A stretch of DNA of 64,000 nucleotides from Psychrobacillus mangrovi (GCF_037104765.1 NZ_JBAWSY010000003.1:62001-126000), one strand, 5' to 3'; shown: positions 34,458-43,239, numbered from the stretch's first letter. Translations and numbers: made by a program. Notes: generated by a model from the sequence alone, not told the origin.

Positions 34458-35660
34458 ATGAAATGGGAAAAAATATTAGTTCGATACGGAGAATTATCAA
34501 CAAAGGGTAAAAACAGAAAGACATTCATTACACATCTTCGAAATAATATAAAATTTTCTTTTGTTGATTTACCTAATGTGAAAATCACAGCTGAGAGGGA
34601 CCGAATGTTTTTAAGTTCAAAGGATGATGCTGAAATTGATGAAATGATCAAACGTCTACCGAAAATATTTGGTATTCAATCATTTAGCCCTGTTGCTTCT
34701 TGTACGCAAGAACTAGAGGACATAACAGAAACTGCAATTAAAATAATTGACAGTTTAGAAAACCAAGATAAAACGTTTAAAGTGACTGTAAAGCGTACAG
34801 ATAAACGTTTCCCACTAGATACGTATGAACTTCAAAGAGAAGTTGCAAATCATGTACTAAGACAATTCTCTAGCTTAAAAGTGCAGATGAAAAAACCAGA
34901 AATTGAATTACGTATTGAAGTATTATCGGATGCAGTATACATGATGGCTCAAGTTATTCCAGGAGCAGGTGGTATGCCTCTTGGATCCAATGGTCGCTCG
35001 TTGTTAATGCTTTCGGGAGGTATAGATAGTCCTGTTGCGGGTTATATGTTATTAAAACGTGGAGTTCGTTTAGATGCTATTCACTTCCATAGCCCACCTT
35101 TTACAAGTGAACGCTCAAAAGAAAAAGTAATGGATTTAGCCAATCAATTAAGTCATTTTGGCGCAACAGTAAGGTTGCATGTAATTCCTTTTACAGCTAT
35201 ACAACAAAGCATTCAAGCTCAGATACCGGATAATGTTTCAATGACAACAACTAGAAGAATGATGATGAAAATAGCAGACCTTGTAAGGGAAGAAATCGGT
35301 GCTTTAGGAATAGTAACAGGTGAAAGCTTAGGTCAAGTTGCAAGCCAAACATTAGAAAGCTTAACAGCAATAAATGCGGTATCAACAACGCCTATTTTCA
35401 GACCGCTTATTTCTTTTGATAAACTTGAAATTATTGATATAGCTCGAAATATCGGGACATATGAGACCTCTATATTGCCTTACGAAGATTGTTGTACAAT
35501 TTTCACTCCATCCTGCCCAAAAACCAAGCCAAAGCTTGAAAAAGTGGAGTACTATGAAAGCTTTAAGGATTTTGATGAATTGATAAAAGAAGCAGTTGAG
35601 AATAGAGAAGTGATTTCTTTTCCAAGTAAAAAGAAAAACGAGTTTGAAAATTTGCTTTAA
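34458..35660 (+). CDS. thiI: tRNA 4-thiouridine synthetase ThiI
   Basis: A 400-residue tRNA sulfurtransferase that adenylates U8 and inserts sulfur. A ferredoxin-like start and THUMP domain (about 60-165) are followed by an ATP pyrophosphatase domain with PP-loop SGGIDS (186-191). No rhodanese domain is present, as in Bacillus ThiI. GGAG of its ribosome site overlaps the end of nifZ, so the two are co-translated. B. subtilis ThiI is essentially the same length. Confidence 0.96.
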   Translation: MKWEKILVRYGELSTKGKNRKTFITHLRNNIKFSFVDLPNVKITAERDRMFLSSKDDAEIDEMIKRLPKIFGIQSFSPVASCTQELEDITETAIKIIDSLENQDKTFKVTVKRTDKRFPLDTYELQREVANHVLRQFSSLKVQMKKPEIELRIEVLSDAVYMMAQVIPGAGGMPLGSNGRSLLMLSGGIDSPVAGYMLLKRGVRLDAIHFHSPPFTSERSKEKVMDLANQLSHFGATVRLHVIPFTAIQQSIQAQIPDNVSMTTTRRMMMKIADLVREEIGALGIVTGESLGQVASQTLESLTAINAVSTTPIFRPLISFDKLEIIDIARNIGTYETSILPYEDCCTIFTPSCPKTKPKLEKVEYYESFKDFDELIKEAVENREVISFPSKKKNEFENLL

Positions 35661-35690
35661 TAAATGACAAAATATACCTCATCTCCTTGT

Positions 35691-35719
35691 GTATGATTTA
35701 AAAGAAATTGACCAATCTA
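35691..35719 (+). promoter_or_regulatory. Candidate sigma-G promoter of the spore protein gene
   Basis: GTATG (35691-35695), 17-bp spacer, CAATCTA (35713-35719). This resembles the forespore sigma-G pattern (GHATR, CATNNTA) with one mismatch, and suits an alpha/beta SASP gene. Confidence 0.5.
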
Positions 35720-35741
35720 TATTCACAAGGAGGTGAGAGAC

Positions 35742-35945
35742 ATGCCAAACAACAATTCTTCAAACCAACTTTTAGTACCAGGAGTAAGACAAGCACTTGA
35801 TCAAATGAAGTATGAAATTGCTCAAGAGTTTGGAGTACAACTTGGGGGAGAAGCATCATCGCGTGCCAACGGATCCGTAGGCGGAGAAATTACTAAGCGA
35901 TTAGTTGCTCAAGCTCAATCACAAATGAATGGTTTCAGCAAATAA
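35742..35945 (+). CDS. Alpha/beta-type small acid-soluble spore protein
   Basis: A 67-residue DNA-binding spore protein that coats forespore DNA and protects it from UV and heat. The family core is clear: ALDQMKYEIAQEFGVQLG, which contains the GPR germination-protease site around EIAQEFGV, and GSVGGEITKRLVAQAQ. The ATG at 35742 follows AAGGAGGTGAGAGAC; the frame three codons longer begins inside that ribosome site. It lies after thiI, where B. subtilis has sspA, and is the clearest proof that the organism is a spore former. Confidence 0.96.
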   Translation: MPNNNSSNQLLVPGVRQALDQMKYEIAQEFGVQLGGEASSRANGSVGGEITKRLVAQAQSQMNGFSK

Positions 35946-35953
35946 TTAAACAA

Positions 35954-35984
35954 CGAACCGGTAGCTTAGGCTACCGGTTTTCTT
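35954..35984 (+). terminator. Terminator of the spore protein gene
   Basis: AACCGGTAGC and GCTACCGGTT form a perfect 10-bp stem with a 4-base loop, followed by T-rich sequence. Confidence 0.9.
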
Positions 35985-36088
35985 TAATAAGAAAATATTA
36001 TGTAAATATAATTTCTGAATATTATTTTTTTATATAAAACTCAAATAACGTCCTTTATAATTAAAGTGTATAAAAAGGAGGAGTTAGG

Positions 36089-37672
36089 ATGAATAAACAA
36101 GACTTAATTGCACCTGAAAATTATAATTTAGTAAGTGAATTCGAAAAACATAGTACAGATGAAAACAAGCTAGCACTTATATGGGAATCCGAAAAGGGTG
36201 AAGTAAAAACTAGTACATATAACCAACTGATGAAAAGGTCAAATAAAATAGCAAATCTTTTTGGACGAAAAGGTCTTAAAAAAGGTGATGTAGTATTAAT
36301 AATGGTTCCTCGTTTAATAGAGGCTTACGAAGTATATATTGCAGCATTAAAAGCAGGTTTAGTTGTTATACCGAGTTCAGAAATGCTTCGTGCAAAGGAT
36401 ATTGAATATCGACTAGTGCATAGTGAGGCAAAAGCAATTATTGCATATGAGCCATTTTTAGACCAATTTGAAGATGTCTCTCATTTAGATGAAAAATTAC
36501 TCTTAGTAATAGGTGAAAGTCAAGGGAACTGGGTATCACTAACAAATGAAATCATAGCAGAATCAGATGAGTTTCGAGTGGTAGATACATTAAAGGATGA
36601 TATGGCCTTTCTATCTTATACAAGTGGTACTACTGGAAATCCAAAAGGTGTAGTACATACACATGGCTGGGCTTTTGCACATTTAAAAACATCAGCACCG
36701 AATTGGCTAGGAATCCAAGAAGGTGATATTGTATGGGCTACTTCTAGTCCCGGATGGCAAAAGTGGATTTGGAGTCCGTTCCTTGCAACTTTAGGAAGTG
36801 GCGCAATTGGTTATGTATATAATGGGAAATTTGAGCCGAAAACGTATTTAAAAAATATACAAGAGAAAAAAGTAAATGTTCTTTGCTGTACACCTACTGA
36901 ATACCGAATTATGGCTAAAGTAGATGGGTTAAAGGATTATGATCTTTCTTCACTTCATAGTGCCGTTTCAGCAGGGGAACCTTTGAATAGAGAAGTAATT
37001 GAAACATTTGATAGACTATTCAACTTAGAAGTACGTGACGGCTATGGTCAAACAGAAAATACATTATTGGTTGGAACAATGAAGGGAACGGAAGCTCGAC
37101 CTGGTTCAATGGGAAAACCTACTCCAGGCAATACTGTAGAAATAATTAATGAATTTGGAGAAATTTGCGCTCCTGGTGAAGTTGGAGATATAGCAGTGCA
37201 TGTAGAGACTCCAGCCCTATTTAAAGAGTATTTAAAGGATCCAGAAAGAACTTCCATGCAATTTAGAGGAGATTACTATATTACAGGTGACCAAGCGAAA
37301 AAAGATGAGGATGGATATTTTTGGTTTGAAGGAAGAGGAGACGATATCATTATTAGCTCTGGTTATACCATTGGACCATTTGAAGTGGAAGATGCACTTA
37401 CAAAACACCCTGCTGTTCAAGAATGTGCAGTTGTTGGAAGTCCCGACGAGGTTAGAGGTACTATTGTAAAAGCATTTGTAGTTTTACGTGACACTTCCAT
37501 TCAAGGTTCAGAGGAACTTGTAAAGGAACTTCAAGATCATGTGAAATCCATGACAGCACCATATAAATATCCACGTGAAATAGAATTTATCAAGGAGTTA
37601 CCAAAAACTACTTCTGGTAAAATAAGACGAATAGAGTTAAGACAGAAAGAACAACAACTCAAAACTAACTAA
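36089..37672 (+). CDS. ytcI: Acyl-CoA synthetase (YtcI-like)
   Basis: A 527-residue AMP-forming ligase of the acetyl-/medium-chain acyl-CoA synthetase group. It has LSYTSGTTGNPKG (about 174-186), YGQTENT, the hinge region GRGDDIIISSGY and the C-terminal lysine motif KTTSGKIRR. Compared with AcsA in the same window it lacks the longer N-terminus, and the substrate is uncertain: a short or branched acyl chain is likely. AAAAGGAGGAG precedes the ATG. Position after the SASP gene matches B. subtilis ytcI. The Lys in SGKIRR could also be subject to acetylation control. Confidence 0.88.
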   Translation: MNKQDLIAPENYNLVSEFEKHSTDENKLALIWESEKGEVKTSTYNQLMKRSNKIANLFGRKGLKKGDVVLIMVPRLIEAYEVYIAALKAGLVVIPSSEMLRAKDIEYRLVHSEAKAIIAYEPFLDQFEDVSHLDEKLLLVIGESQGNWVSLTNEIIAESDEFRVVDTLKDDMAFLSYTSGTTGNPKGVVHTHGWAFAHLKTSAPNWLGIQEGDIVWATSSPGWQKWIWSPFLATLGSGAIGYVYNGKFEPKTYLKNIQEKKVNVLCCTPTEYRIMAKVDGLKDYDLSSLHSAVSAGEPLNREVIETFDRLFNLEVRDGYGQTENTLLVGTMKGTEARPGSMGKPTPGNTVEIINEFGEICAPGEVGDIAVHVETPALFKEYLKDPERTSMQFRGDYYITGDQAKKDEDGYFWFEGRGDDIIISSGYTIGPFEVEDALTKHPAVQECAVVGSPDEVRGTIVKAFVVLRDTSIQGSEELVKELQDHVKSMTAPYKYPREIEFIKELPKTTSGKIRRIELRQKEQQLKTN

Positions 37673-37678
37673 AAAATT

Positions 37679-37711
37679 AGCACGGAGAATGTATATTCTC
37701 CGTGCTTTATT
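37679..37711 (+). terminator. Terminator after the acyl-CoA synthetase gene
   Basis: AGCACGGAGAAT pairs with ATTCTCCGTGCT, followed by TTTATTG. Confidence 0.85.
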
Positions 37712-37732
37712 GTGTAGTTGAAAATCTGTCCA

Positions 37733-37761
37733 TTTACTTTAGTAAAGTAAAGTATTATAAT
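37733..37761 (+). promoter_or_regulatory. Promoter of rarD
   Basis: TTTACT (37733-37738), 17-bp spacer, perfect TATAAT (37756-37761), 43 bp before the start. The -35 is the left arm of a small inverted repeat, TTTACT-TT-AGTAAA, a possible operator. Confidence 0.6.
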
Positions 37762-37803
37762 GTTTCTTGTGTTTCGAGTTCCTAAATATGTGAGGTGATA
37801 ATT

Positions 37804-38709
37804 TTGCGAAGTGAAGAAAAACAAGGAATAGTAATCGTAGCAGTTGCTTATATTTTATGGGGGTTTATGCCAATCTATTGGAAGTTGCTTTTGGATGTTT
37901 CCAGTGATGAAATCTTAGCAAGTCGAGTAATATGGTCCTTTATATTTACGTTTTTAGTAGTAATGGTAATGAAGAACTTTAGGTTATTAAAGAGCGATTT
38001 AAAAGAACTTTGGAAAAATAAGAAAGCCTTTTGGAGTCTTGTGCTAGCTTCTTACTTAGTAACAGGCAATTGGTTTACATACATATTTGCAGTAAATGCA
38101 GGCTATATTGTTCAAACAAGTCTAGGTTATTATATTAACCCGTTAATTTCGGTTCTATTAGGCATAATTTTTTTAAAAGAAAAATTATCAAGAGCCCAAC
38201 AACTTTCCTTCCTTATAGCAGCAGTAGGAGTGATAATTTTAACTGTCTCCTATGGAGAAATCCCATGGATTGCATTTATTTTGGCGTTAACATTTGCTTT
38301 TTATGGACTTATTAAAAAGAGTTTAACTATTGATCCATTGAGAGGGTTAACCATTGAAACTGCGTTTGTTTTACCAGTAGCTCTTATTTATTTTGGTTAT
38401 TTATTAATTACCGACAAAGCTGTCTTTTTCCATTCTAGTGCGCCTACTGTGATCCTGCTAGTTTTTACCGGTGTTGCAACTGCGGTGCCTCTTGTATTGT
38501 TTGCCAAAGGTACTAAAACGATGCCGCTTTATATGTCAGGATTTCTTCAATACATAGCACCGACTCTTATGTTGGTTATCGGAGTTTTTATATATGGCGA
38601 AACGTTTAGTAAAATTGAATTCATATCATTCTCGTTTATTTGGGTAGCGTTAATTTTATTTACTGCTTCTAAAATTGTAGAGGTACGAAAAAAACAGGTA
38701 GTGCGGTGA
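37804..38709 (+). CDS. rarD: RarD, EamA-family transporter
   Basis: A 301-residue membrane protein with ten predicted spans in two EamA repeats (drug/metabolite transporter superfamily). RarD family landmarks are YILWGFMPIYWK (early), NWFTYIFAVNAG and LGYYINPL, and QYIAPTL near the end. The transported compound is unknown. The TTG at 37804 is preferred because GAGGTG lies seven bases upstream; the GTG at 37795 falls inside that ribosome site. Confidence 0.87.
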   Translation: MRSEEKQGIVIVAVAYILWGFMPIYWKLLLDVSSDEILASRVIWSFIFTFLVVMVMKNFRLLKSDLKELWKNKKAFWSLVLASYLVTGNWFTYIFAVNAGYIVQTSLGYYINPLISVLLGIIFLKEKLSRAQQLSFLIAAVGVIILTVSYGEIPWIAFILALTFAFYGLIKKSLTIDPLRGLTIETAFVLPVALIYFGYLLITDKAVFFHSSAPTVILLVFTGVATAVPLVLFAKGTKTMPLYMSGFLQYIAPTLMLVIGVFIYGETFSKIEFISFSFIWVALILFTASKIVEVRKKQVVR

Positions 38710-38722
38710 CTACCTGTTTCAG
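38690..38722 (+). terminator. Terminator of rarD, overlapping the stop codon
   Basis: AAACAGGTAGT pairs with ACTACCTGTTT around a six-base loop that contains the stop codon region. Confidence 0.75.
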
Positions 38723-38763
38723 AGACTGAAGATAAGCCCAAATTTATTATTATATAGGATAAA

Positions 38764-38820
38764 TCAGGTTTTCCGAAGCTTACCGCTCGTTTTCCGCAGG
38801 CGAGCGCCGAGCCGCTTGGG
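38764..38820 (+). repeat. Intergenic repeat family E, copy 1
   Basis: AGGTTTTCCGAAGCTTACCG, then TTCCGCAGGCGAGC. The reverse complement of 55601-55633 matches it except for about 11 extra bases here. The 363-bp gap 38710-39072 holds this copy, a C fragment with a 35-bp insert and an inverted A fragment; I see no gene. Confidence 0.6.
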
Positions 38821-38821
38821 A

Positions 38822-38906
38822 GGATGTTGGTCATGCAATCGTTGCCGTAAAAAGTTCTTTTGCGACGAGCTTTGCGCAGGAGCAGGAGGCGGCGAACTTA
38901 GATTCC
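38822..38906 (+). repeat. Intergenic element C fragment with a 35-bp insertion
   Basis: GATGTTGGTCATGCAATCG...GCCG and GGCGGCGAACTTAGATT match the core of the element at 29636-29815, but 35 bases are inserted between them at 38848-38882. The insert shares TTTGCGACGAGCTTTGCGC with the insert inside the D element at 29978. Confidence 0.7.
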
Positions 38907-38965
38907 ATCCTCAAACACGCTCTGAAGTGAATCCAAAAAGTTAGACATGTTTTTTTCATTAGGCA

Positions 38966-38988
38966 GCCTGCGGCAAGCGCACATCCGT
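38966..38988 (-). repeat. Inverted fragment of repeat family A
   Basis: Read on the minus strand it is ACGGATGTGCGCTTGCCGCA, identical to the start of the A copies at 471 and 10061 apart from single bases. Confidence 0.55.
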
Positions 38989-39072
38989 GTTCCACTTTCT
39001 TAGTGCTAATAAATATTCTAACTAGTAGTTATGAACAAAAATTCTTCAATTTATAATCAGCTATAGGGACTC

Positions 39073-39873
39073 TTATAAAAAGGAACGTTTTACTTTTTCC
39101 CAGTAGCTGTTATTTTTTAATTTAACAGTTTTGACAATTTTGTTACTTAAAGCAATCGAAACAGTCTCTACATGTTGAATGCTTAGAGCTTCGTTGTCGG
39201 TGCTCATAGAAGGATAATCGTTCCAATCTTTATGTAAACGGAGTTCTAAGGATCTGCTGCCACTTAGTATAAAAGAAGTCCCAAGAGTTCTAAATTCATT
39301 ACTATTGACGGAAGCAATTTCTGTTACTTGGATACATGGAAGAAGCGGATCTACAACCGCGCCATTAAGTGATTTATTATAGGCAGAGCTACCAGTAGGT
39401 GTTGATATAACCATACCGTCCCCTCTAAATGTTTCGAAGTGAATATCATCAATAATAATATCCAGTACAAATGTTTTAATGATATTGGATCGAATAGCAA
39501 ACTCATTTAAACAATAAAATTTTGGATTATGATTGACCGATATTTCCATTAAAGGATATTTTCGAACTTTTATTTGATCATTTAAAACTGCATCTGCCAT
39601 TGATTCTATATCTTCTATTAAAAAGTCACAGTACATACTTAATGTGCCAGTAGTAGAGATTCCTGCGTAAAGACAGTCTTGTCGAAAACCGGTTTTGCGA
39701 ACTGCCTGCAAAAAAGAGCCGTCTGTTCCAATACTAACAATAATGGAAGCATCTTGGTGTTTATCTACAACGTGAAAGCCATATGACTCAATGGCTTCTG
39801 CTAAAACATCTTTTTTTTCTAATGATTCTATGTCATTCTTAGTATAAAGAAATATTGTATTTCTTGAGGTCAT
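39073..39873 (-). CDS. ppnK: NAD kinase (NadK2/PpnK type)
   Basis: A 266-residue kinase making NADP from NAD. It aligns over its whole length with the second Bacillus NAD kinase (YtdI): CLNEFAIRSNIIKTFV, FRGDGMVISTPTGSSAYNKS, DNEALS and the C-terminal KLKNNSYWEKVKRSFL are preserved. The usual GGDG phosphate-binding motif reads GTDG (49-52, followed by Ser), a visible departure at the second Gly, while Asp51 is kept. GGAGAAAG precedes the ATG. Activity is likely but the motif change deserves checking. Confidence 0.92.
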   Translation of the reverse strand: MTSRNTIFLYTKNDIESLEKKDVLAEAIESYGFHVVDKHQDASIIVSIGTDGSFLQAVRKTGFRQDCLYAGISTTGTLSMYCDFLIEDIESMADAVLNDQIKVRKYPLMEISVNHNPKFYCLNEFAIRSNIIKTFVLDIIIDDIHFETFRGDGMVISTPTGSSAYNKSLNGAVVDPLLPCIQVTEIASVNSNEFRTLGTSFILSGSRSLELRLHKDWNDYPSMSTDNEALSIQHVETVSIALSNKIVKTVKLKNNSYWEKVKRSFL

Positions 39874-40031
39874 TAAGCTTTCTCCTTTTAATTAAGTATT
39901 TTTCTTTTTTAGTCGTTCGAGTTAATTAGAAGTATGTGATCTTCTGTATGTGCATTTATTTTAACATTTCATGAAACATTTAAACATTTTTTTCGTATGT
40001 AAGAATGTAAACAAAAGGAGGAGCAAGGTAT

Positions 40032-41042
40032 ATGAATATGAAACGTTGGTTTGCCATTTTAGGGGCAACCGTATTATTAGCAGTTTCCATTTTTGTCAAT
40101 ACGTTATCAAGCGCATTTTCTACGGATTGGACATCAATGATGGAAGAGTTTGCATCAGTTTCAAGTTCGGAGTTTTATGAAACAGTAATAGAAGAAGGTA
40201 ATTTGAATGAGCGAGTTGCACTCCTTACAGTAAATGGAGTTATACAAGATACAGGAAGTACTGGTTCACTTTTTGCTACGGAGACTTATAATCATCAATT
40301 CTTCTTAGAGCAATTAGAACAAGCGAAAACGGACGAATCGGTTAAAGCAATTGTACTTCAAGTAAACTCACCCGGTGGTGGAGTAGTTGAATCTGCGCAA
40401 ATCTATAAAGAGATAAGAGAGATACAAGAGGAAGCAGGTAAGCCGATTTATGTTTCGATGGGAAGTATGGCAGCCTCAGGTGGATATTATATTTCAGCAT
40501 CCGCGGACAAAATTTTTGTTAACAAAGAAACGATTACAGGTTCAATTGGTGTAATTATGCAAAGTGTCAATTATGGTAAGTTAGCTGAGAATTTTGGTGT
40601 TGAATTTGTTACCATCAAATCTGGTCCATATAAAGATATTATGAGCCCATCCAGAGAAATGACACAAGAGGAAAGAGATATGTTACAGGTTATGTTGAAT
40701 GACTCATATGAGGATTTTGTAGATATTATCGAACAAGGTCGTAATATGACTGAGGCTGAAGTTAAAAAAGTAGCGGACGGAAGAATAGTAAATGGACGCC
40801 AAGCAATTGAAGCTGGATTAGCGGATGAGACTGGATTTTTAGAAGATGTAGTTCAAGCGATTAAAACTGATTATGATTTAGAAAATGCAGAGGTTTTTGA
40901 ATATGGGTATTCGCCAAGTTTTTCTTCATTATTTGCGATGAAGGCACAAACTTTCTTTGGTGTTGATATCGAATCTAAATTAATTGGGAAATTAATTGCA
41001 GACAATAGTGCACCTCGCATGATGTATTTATACGGTGAATGA
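40032..41042 (+). CDS. sppA: Signal peptide peptidase SppA (serine protease S49)
   Basis: A 336-residue membrane protease that degrades remnant signal peptides. An N-terminal span (about 6-23) anchors it with the active site outside. The Ser/Lys dyad is visible as Ser149 in GSMAASGGYY and Lys201 in SGPYKDIMSP, two residues offset from the B. subtilis enzyme (Ser147, Lys199). VNSPGGGVVES (111-121) is the oxyanion region. AAAAGGAGGAG precedes the ATG. It is followed 12 bp later by the RDD gene, as in B. subtilis yteI-yteJ. Confidence 0.95.
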   Translation: MNMKRWFAILGATVLLAVSIFVNTLSSAFSTDWTSMMEEFASVSSSEFYETVIEEGNLNERVALLTVNGVIQDTGSTGSLFATETYNHQFFLEQLEQAKTDESVKAIVLQVNSPGGGVVESAQIYKEIREIQEEAGKPIYVSMGSMAASGGYYISASADKIFVNKETITGSIGVIMQSVNYGKLAENFGVEFVTIKSGPYKDIMSPSREMTQEERDMLQVMLNDSYEDFVDIIEQGRNMTEAEVKKVADGRIVNGRQAIEAGLADETGFLEDVVQAIKTDYDLENAEVFEYGYSPSFSSLFAMKAQTFFGVDIESKLIGKLIADNSAPRMMYLYGE

Positions 41043-41054
41043 TAAGGAGGGAAA

Positions 41055-41639
41055 ATGATGAGTGAAATTGAACAGCCAGAAGAAAATATTGTGCAAGTAA
41101 GTGAAGCTACTACTCAACAAGTCACTGCACAGCATTCTGACCAATTTGAGCACAAAGCAGCTGGCTTTTGGATACGATTTTGGGCATATATAGTGGATCT
41201 TTTAGTTTTATCTTCTATTGGAATGTTACTAATCAAACCTATTTTCCGTTTATTTTCATTGGAGATAAATGATCCTACTTGGTATGCACCTTTTACTTTG
41301 ATTACAGCGATTGTATTTTATGCTTATTTCGTGTTGATGACGAAGTTTTTGAACCAAACAGTTGGAAAGATGATCTTTGGTATTAAAGTAATCTCAAAGG
41401 ATGGAGAAAAGCTAAAATGGAGTACGGTTTTATTTAGAGAATGGGTTGGTAGAATTATATCGGTAATTCCACTCAATATCCCGTATCTTGCAGTTGCTTT
41501 TACACCAAGAAAACAGGCTATTCATGACTTTATAGCAGATACTTTAGTTGTACACGAAGCTGTTTATGATAAAACACAAAAAGTTGAATATACATTACCT
41601 TCATCAGCAAAAGAGTTGCAAGAGCAGAACACATTCTAG
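41055..41639 (+). CDS. yteJ: RDD-family membrane protein (YteJ)
   Basis: A 194-residue protein with a hydrophilic N-terminal 40 residues and an RDD domain: AGFWIRFWAYIVDLLVL, a second span near 75-95, TVGKMIFGIKVISKDG and FTPRKQAIHDFIADTLVV. The Arg-Asp-Asp pattern appears as R-D-D (WIRFW...VDLL...HDF). AAGGAGGG precedes ATG-ATG. Genetic coupling to sppA suggests related membrane quality control or lantibiotic resistance, as proposed in B. subtilis; this is inference. Confidence 0.88.
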   Translation: MMSEIEQPEENIVQVSEATTQQVTAQHSDQFEHKAAGFWIRFWAYIVDLLVLSSIGMLLIKPIFRLFSLEINDPTWYAPFTLITAIVFYAYFVLMTKFLNQTVGKMIFGIKVISKDGEKLKWSTVLFREWVGRIISVIPLNIPYLAVAFTPRKQAIHDFIADTLVVHEAVYDKTQKVEYTLPSSAKELQEQNTF

Positions 41640-41673
41640 TAAGATGAAGATAATGAAAAGGAGGCTACATATT

Positions 41674-42180
41674 ATGGCTCAAGTAACATTTAAAAATAAT
41701 CCCGTAACTTTAGTTGGCAAAGAAGTAGTAGTTGGAGACAAAGCGCCAGACTTTACAGTTCTAGCAAATGATTTATCACCAGTAACACTTCAAGATTCTG
41801 CTGGTAAAATTCGTTTAATCAGTGTAGTTCCTTCCCTTGATACTGGAGTATGTTCTATACAAACAAACAAATTCAATCAAAGTGCTGCTAGTTTAGGTGA
41901 GGATGTAGTAATATTAACTATATCAGTAGATTTACCTTTTGCTCAAAAACGTTGGTGTGGGGCTAATGCTGCTGACGCAATTCAAACGCTATCTGATCAC
42001 CGCGACCTTTCATTTGGTAGAGCATACGGTGTATATATGGAGGAATTACGATTACTAGCCCGATCAGTTTTTGTAGTCGATAAAAATGACGTTGTTACTT
42101 ATGCTGAATATGTGGGTGAAGGTACCGATCATCCAAACTATGAAAAAGCTTTAGAAGCGGTAAATGCATTAACTAATTAA
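41674..42180 (+). CDS. tpx: Thiol peroxidase Tpx
   Basis: A 168-residue atypical 2-Cys peroxiredoxin that reduces hydroperoxides with thioredoxin. Peroxidatic Cys60 lies in PSLDTGVCSIQT and the resolving Cys95 in RWCGA, matching E. coli Tpx (61 and 95). AAAAGGAGGC precedes the ATG at 41674; the longer frame from 41548 overlaps yteJ and has no ribosome site. A terminator follows. Confidence 0.96.
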   Translation: MAQVTFKNNPVTLVGKEVVVGDKAPDFTVLANDLSPVTLQDSAGKIRLISVVPSLDTGVCSIQTNKFNQSAASLGEDVVILTISVDLPFAQKRWCGANAADAIQTLSDHRDLSFGRAYGVYMEELRLLARSVFVVDKNDVVTYAEYVGEGTDHPNYEKALEAVNALTN

Positions 42181-42189
42181 TAATACAAT

Positions 42190-42221
42190 TAAACCCACTC
42201 GAGTTTGAGAGTGGGTTTTCA
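42190..42221 (+). terminator. Terminator after tpx
   Basis: AAACCCACTC and GAGTGGGTTTT form a 10-bp stem with an 8-base loop and a T run. Confidence 0.88.
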
Positions 42222-42235
42222 TATGAGGGATAAAT

Positions 42236-43165
42236 ATGCACACGAATGTCGAAAAAATTTTTACGTTTATAGATCAAGAAAGTAGCTTTATTGAAGAACA
42301 AGAATCAGCTACTTATTTAGAGGGCGTTATTTATGCACTTGAACTATGGATAACGGATAAAAAGACGCCTTCCATCACAAATCCTAGCAAAGAGCAAATA
42401 AGAAAAGCAGTACAACTAGCAATCTTAAAAGGGATGAAACAATCAGCTCAGGTCAATCATCAAATGACTCCAGATGCGATTGGTTTACTGGTAGCTTATC
42501 TTGTGAAGGAAATGTCGAAAGGCAAAAAAGAACTGGCAATTTTAGATCCTGCTTTAGGGACAGGGAATTTACTTTACACGATTATGAATTCTTTACCGAC
42601 AGAAAACCATGCATTTGGAGTCGAAATAGATGATTTGTTGATCCAGTTGGCAGCACAAACAGGAGAGTTGCTAACTTGTGATATACAACTATTTAGACAA
42701 GATGCACTTAAACCTTTGCTAATCGATCCAGTGGATGTTGTAGTAAGTGATTTACCTGTTGGGTATTATCCTGATTCGGAAACTTCTCAAGATTACTTCC
42801 TTCACAGTGAAGAGGAAATGTCATATGCACACCATTTGTTTATGGAACAATCTATGAAACATGTGAAGCCTGGAGGATACTTATACTTTTTAGTTCCGGA
42901 ATCTATTTTTGAATCTAAACAAGCACCAAAACTTCATAAGTTTTTAAAAGAAACTGGATGGATTCAAGCGGTTATCCAACTTCCATCCAATATTTTTAAA
43001 ACTAAAGGACAGGAAAAAAGCCTGTTAATTATTCAAAAGAAAAGCGAGACATTAAAAGCACCAAGAGAAGTATTACTTGCAAAAGTACCAAATATGTCAA
43101 ATAAAGAAGCGATGGAACTCTTCTTTAAAAAAATTGACATTTGGCAAGAAGAAAACGCTAAATGA
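42236..43165 (+). CDS. ytxK: Class I SAM-dependent methyltransferase (YtxK-like)
   Basis: A 309-residue protein resembling N6-adenine methyltransferase subunits. The SAM motif I is LDPALGTGNLL (about 104-114), an acidic residue ends the next strand (GVEID), and the catalytic motif is DLPVGYY (about 173-179) in place of the usual NPPY. The first 95 residues form a helical domain. The substrate is unknown; DNA, RNA and protein are all possible. It sits between tpx and ackA as in B. subtilis. GAGGGA precedes the ATG. Confidence 0.85.
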   Translation: MHTNVEKIFTFIDQESSFIEEQESATYLEGVIYALELWITDKKTPSITNPSKEQIRKAVQLAILKGMKQSAQVNHQMTPDAIGLLVAYLVKEMSKGKKELAILDPALGTGNLLYTIMNSLPTENHAFGVEIDDLLIQLAAQTGELLTCDIQLFRQDALKPLLIDPVDVVVSDLPVGYYPDSETSQDYFLHSEEEMSYAHHLFMEQSMKHVKPGGYLYFLVPESIFESKQAPKLHKFLKETGWIQAVIQLPSNIFKTKGQEKSLLIIQKKSETLKAPREVLLAKVPNMSNKEAMELFFKKIDIWQEENAK

Positions 43166-43177
43166 TGGTAAGGATAG

Positions 43178-43206
43178 TTGCTCGCTCCTTCTATGAAAGG
43201 TACAAT
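43178..43206 (+). promoter_or_regulatory. Candidate ackA promoter inside a terminator hairpin
   Basis: TTGCTC (43178-43183), 17-bp spacer, TACAAT (43201-43206). The spacer contains the left arm of the hairpin described at 43183-43239, so transcripts from this promoter would start after that arm. Confidence 0.5.
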
Positions 43207-43239
43207 TAACGTACTAATTTATAGAAGGGGCGTTTTTTT
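43183..43239 (+). terminator. Terminator directly abutting the ackA start codon
   Basis: CGCTCCTTCTAT (43183-43194) pairs with ATAGAAGGGGCG (43221-43232), one G-U pair, followed by exactly seven T that end at the base before the ackA ATG. The right arm contains the ackA ribosome site GAAGGGG. Confidence 0.75.

Noticed and set aside
43148..43166. Possible cre-like AGAAAACGCTAAAT upstream of ackA
   Set aside because: It has three mismatches, including both outer ends, and lies within the ytxK coding sequence.
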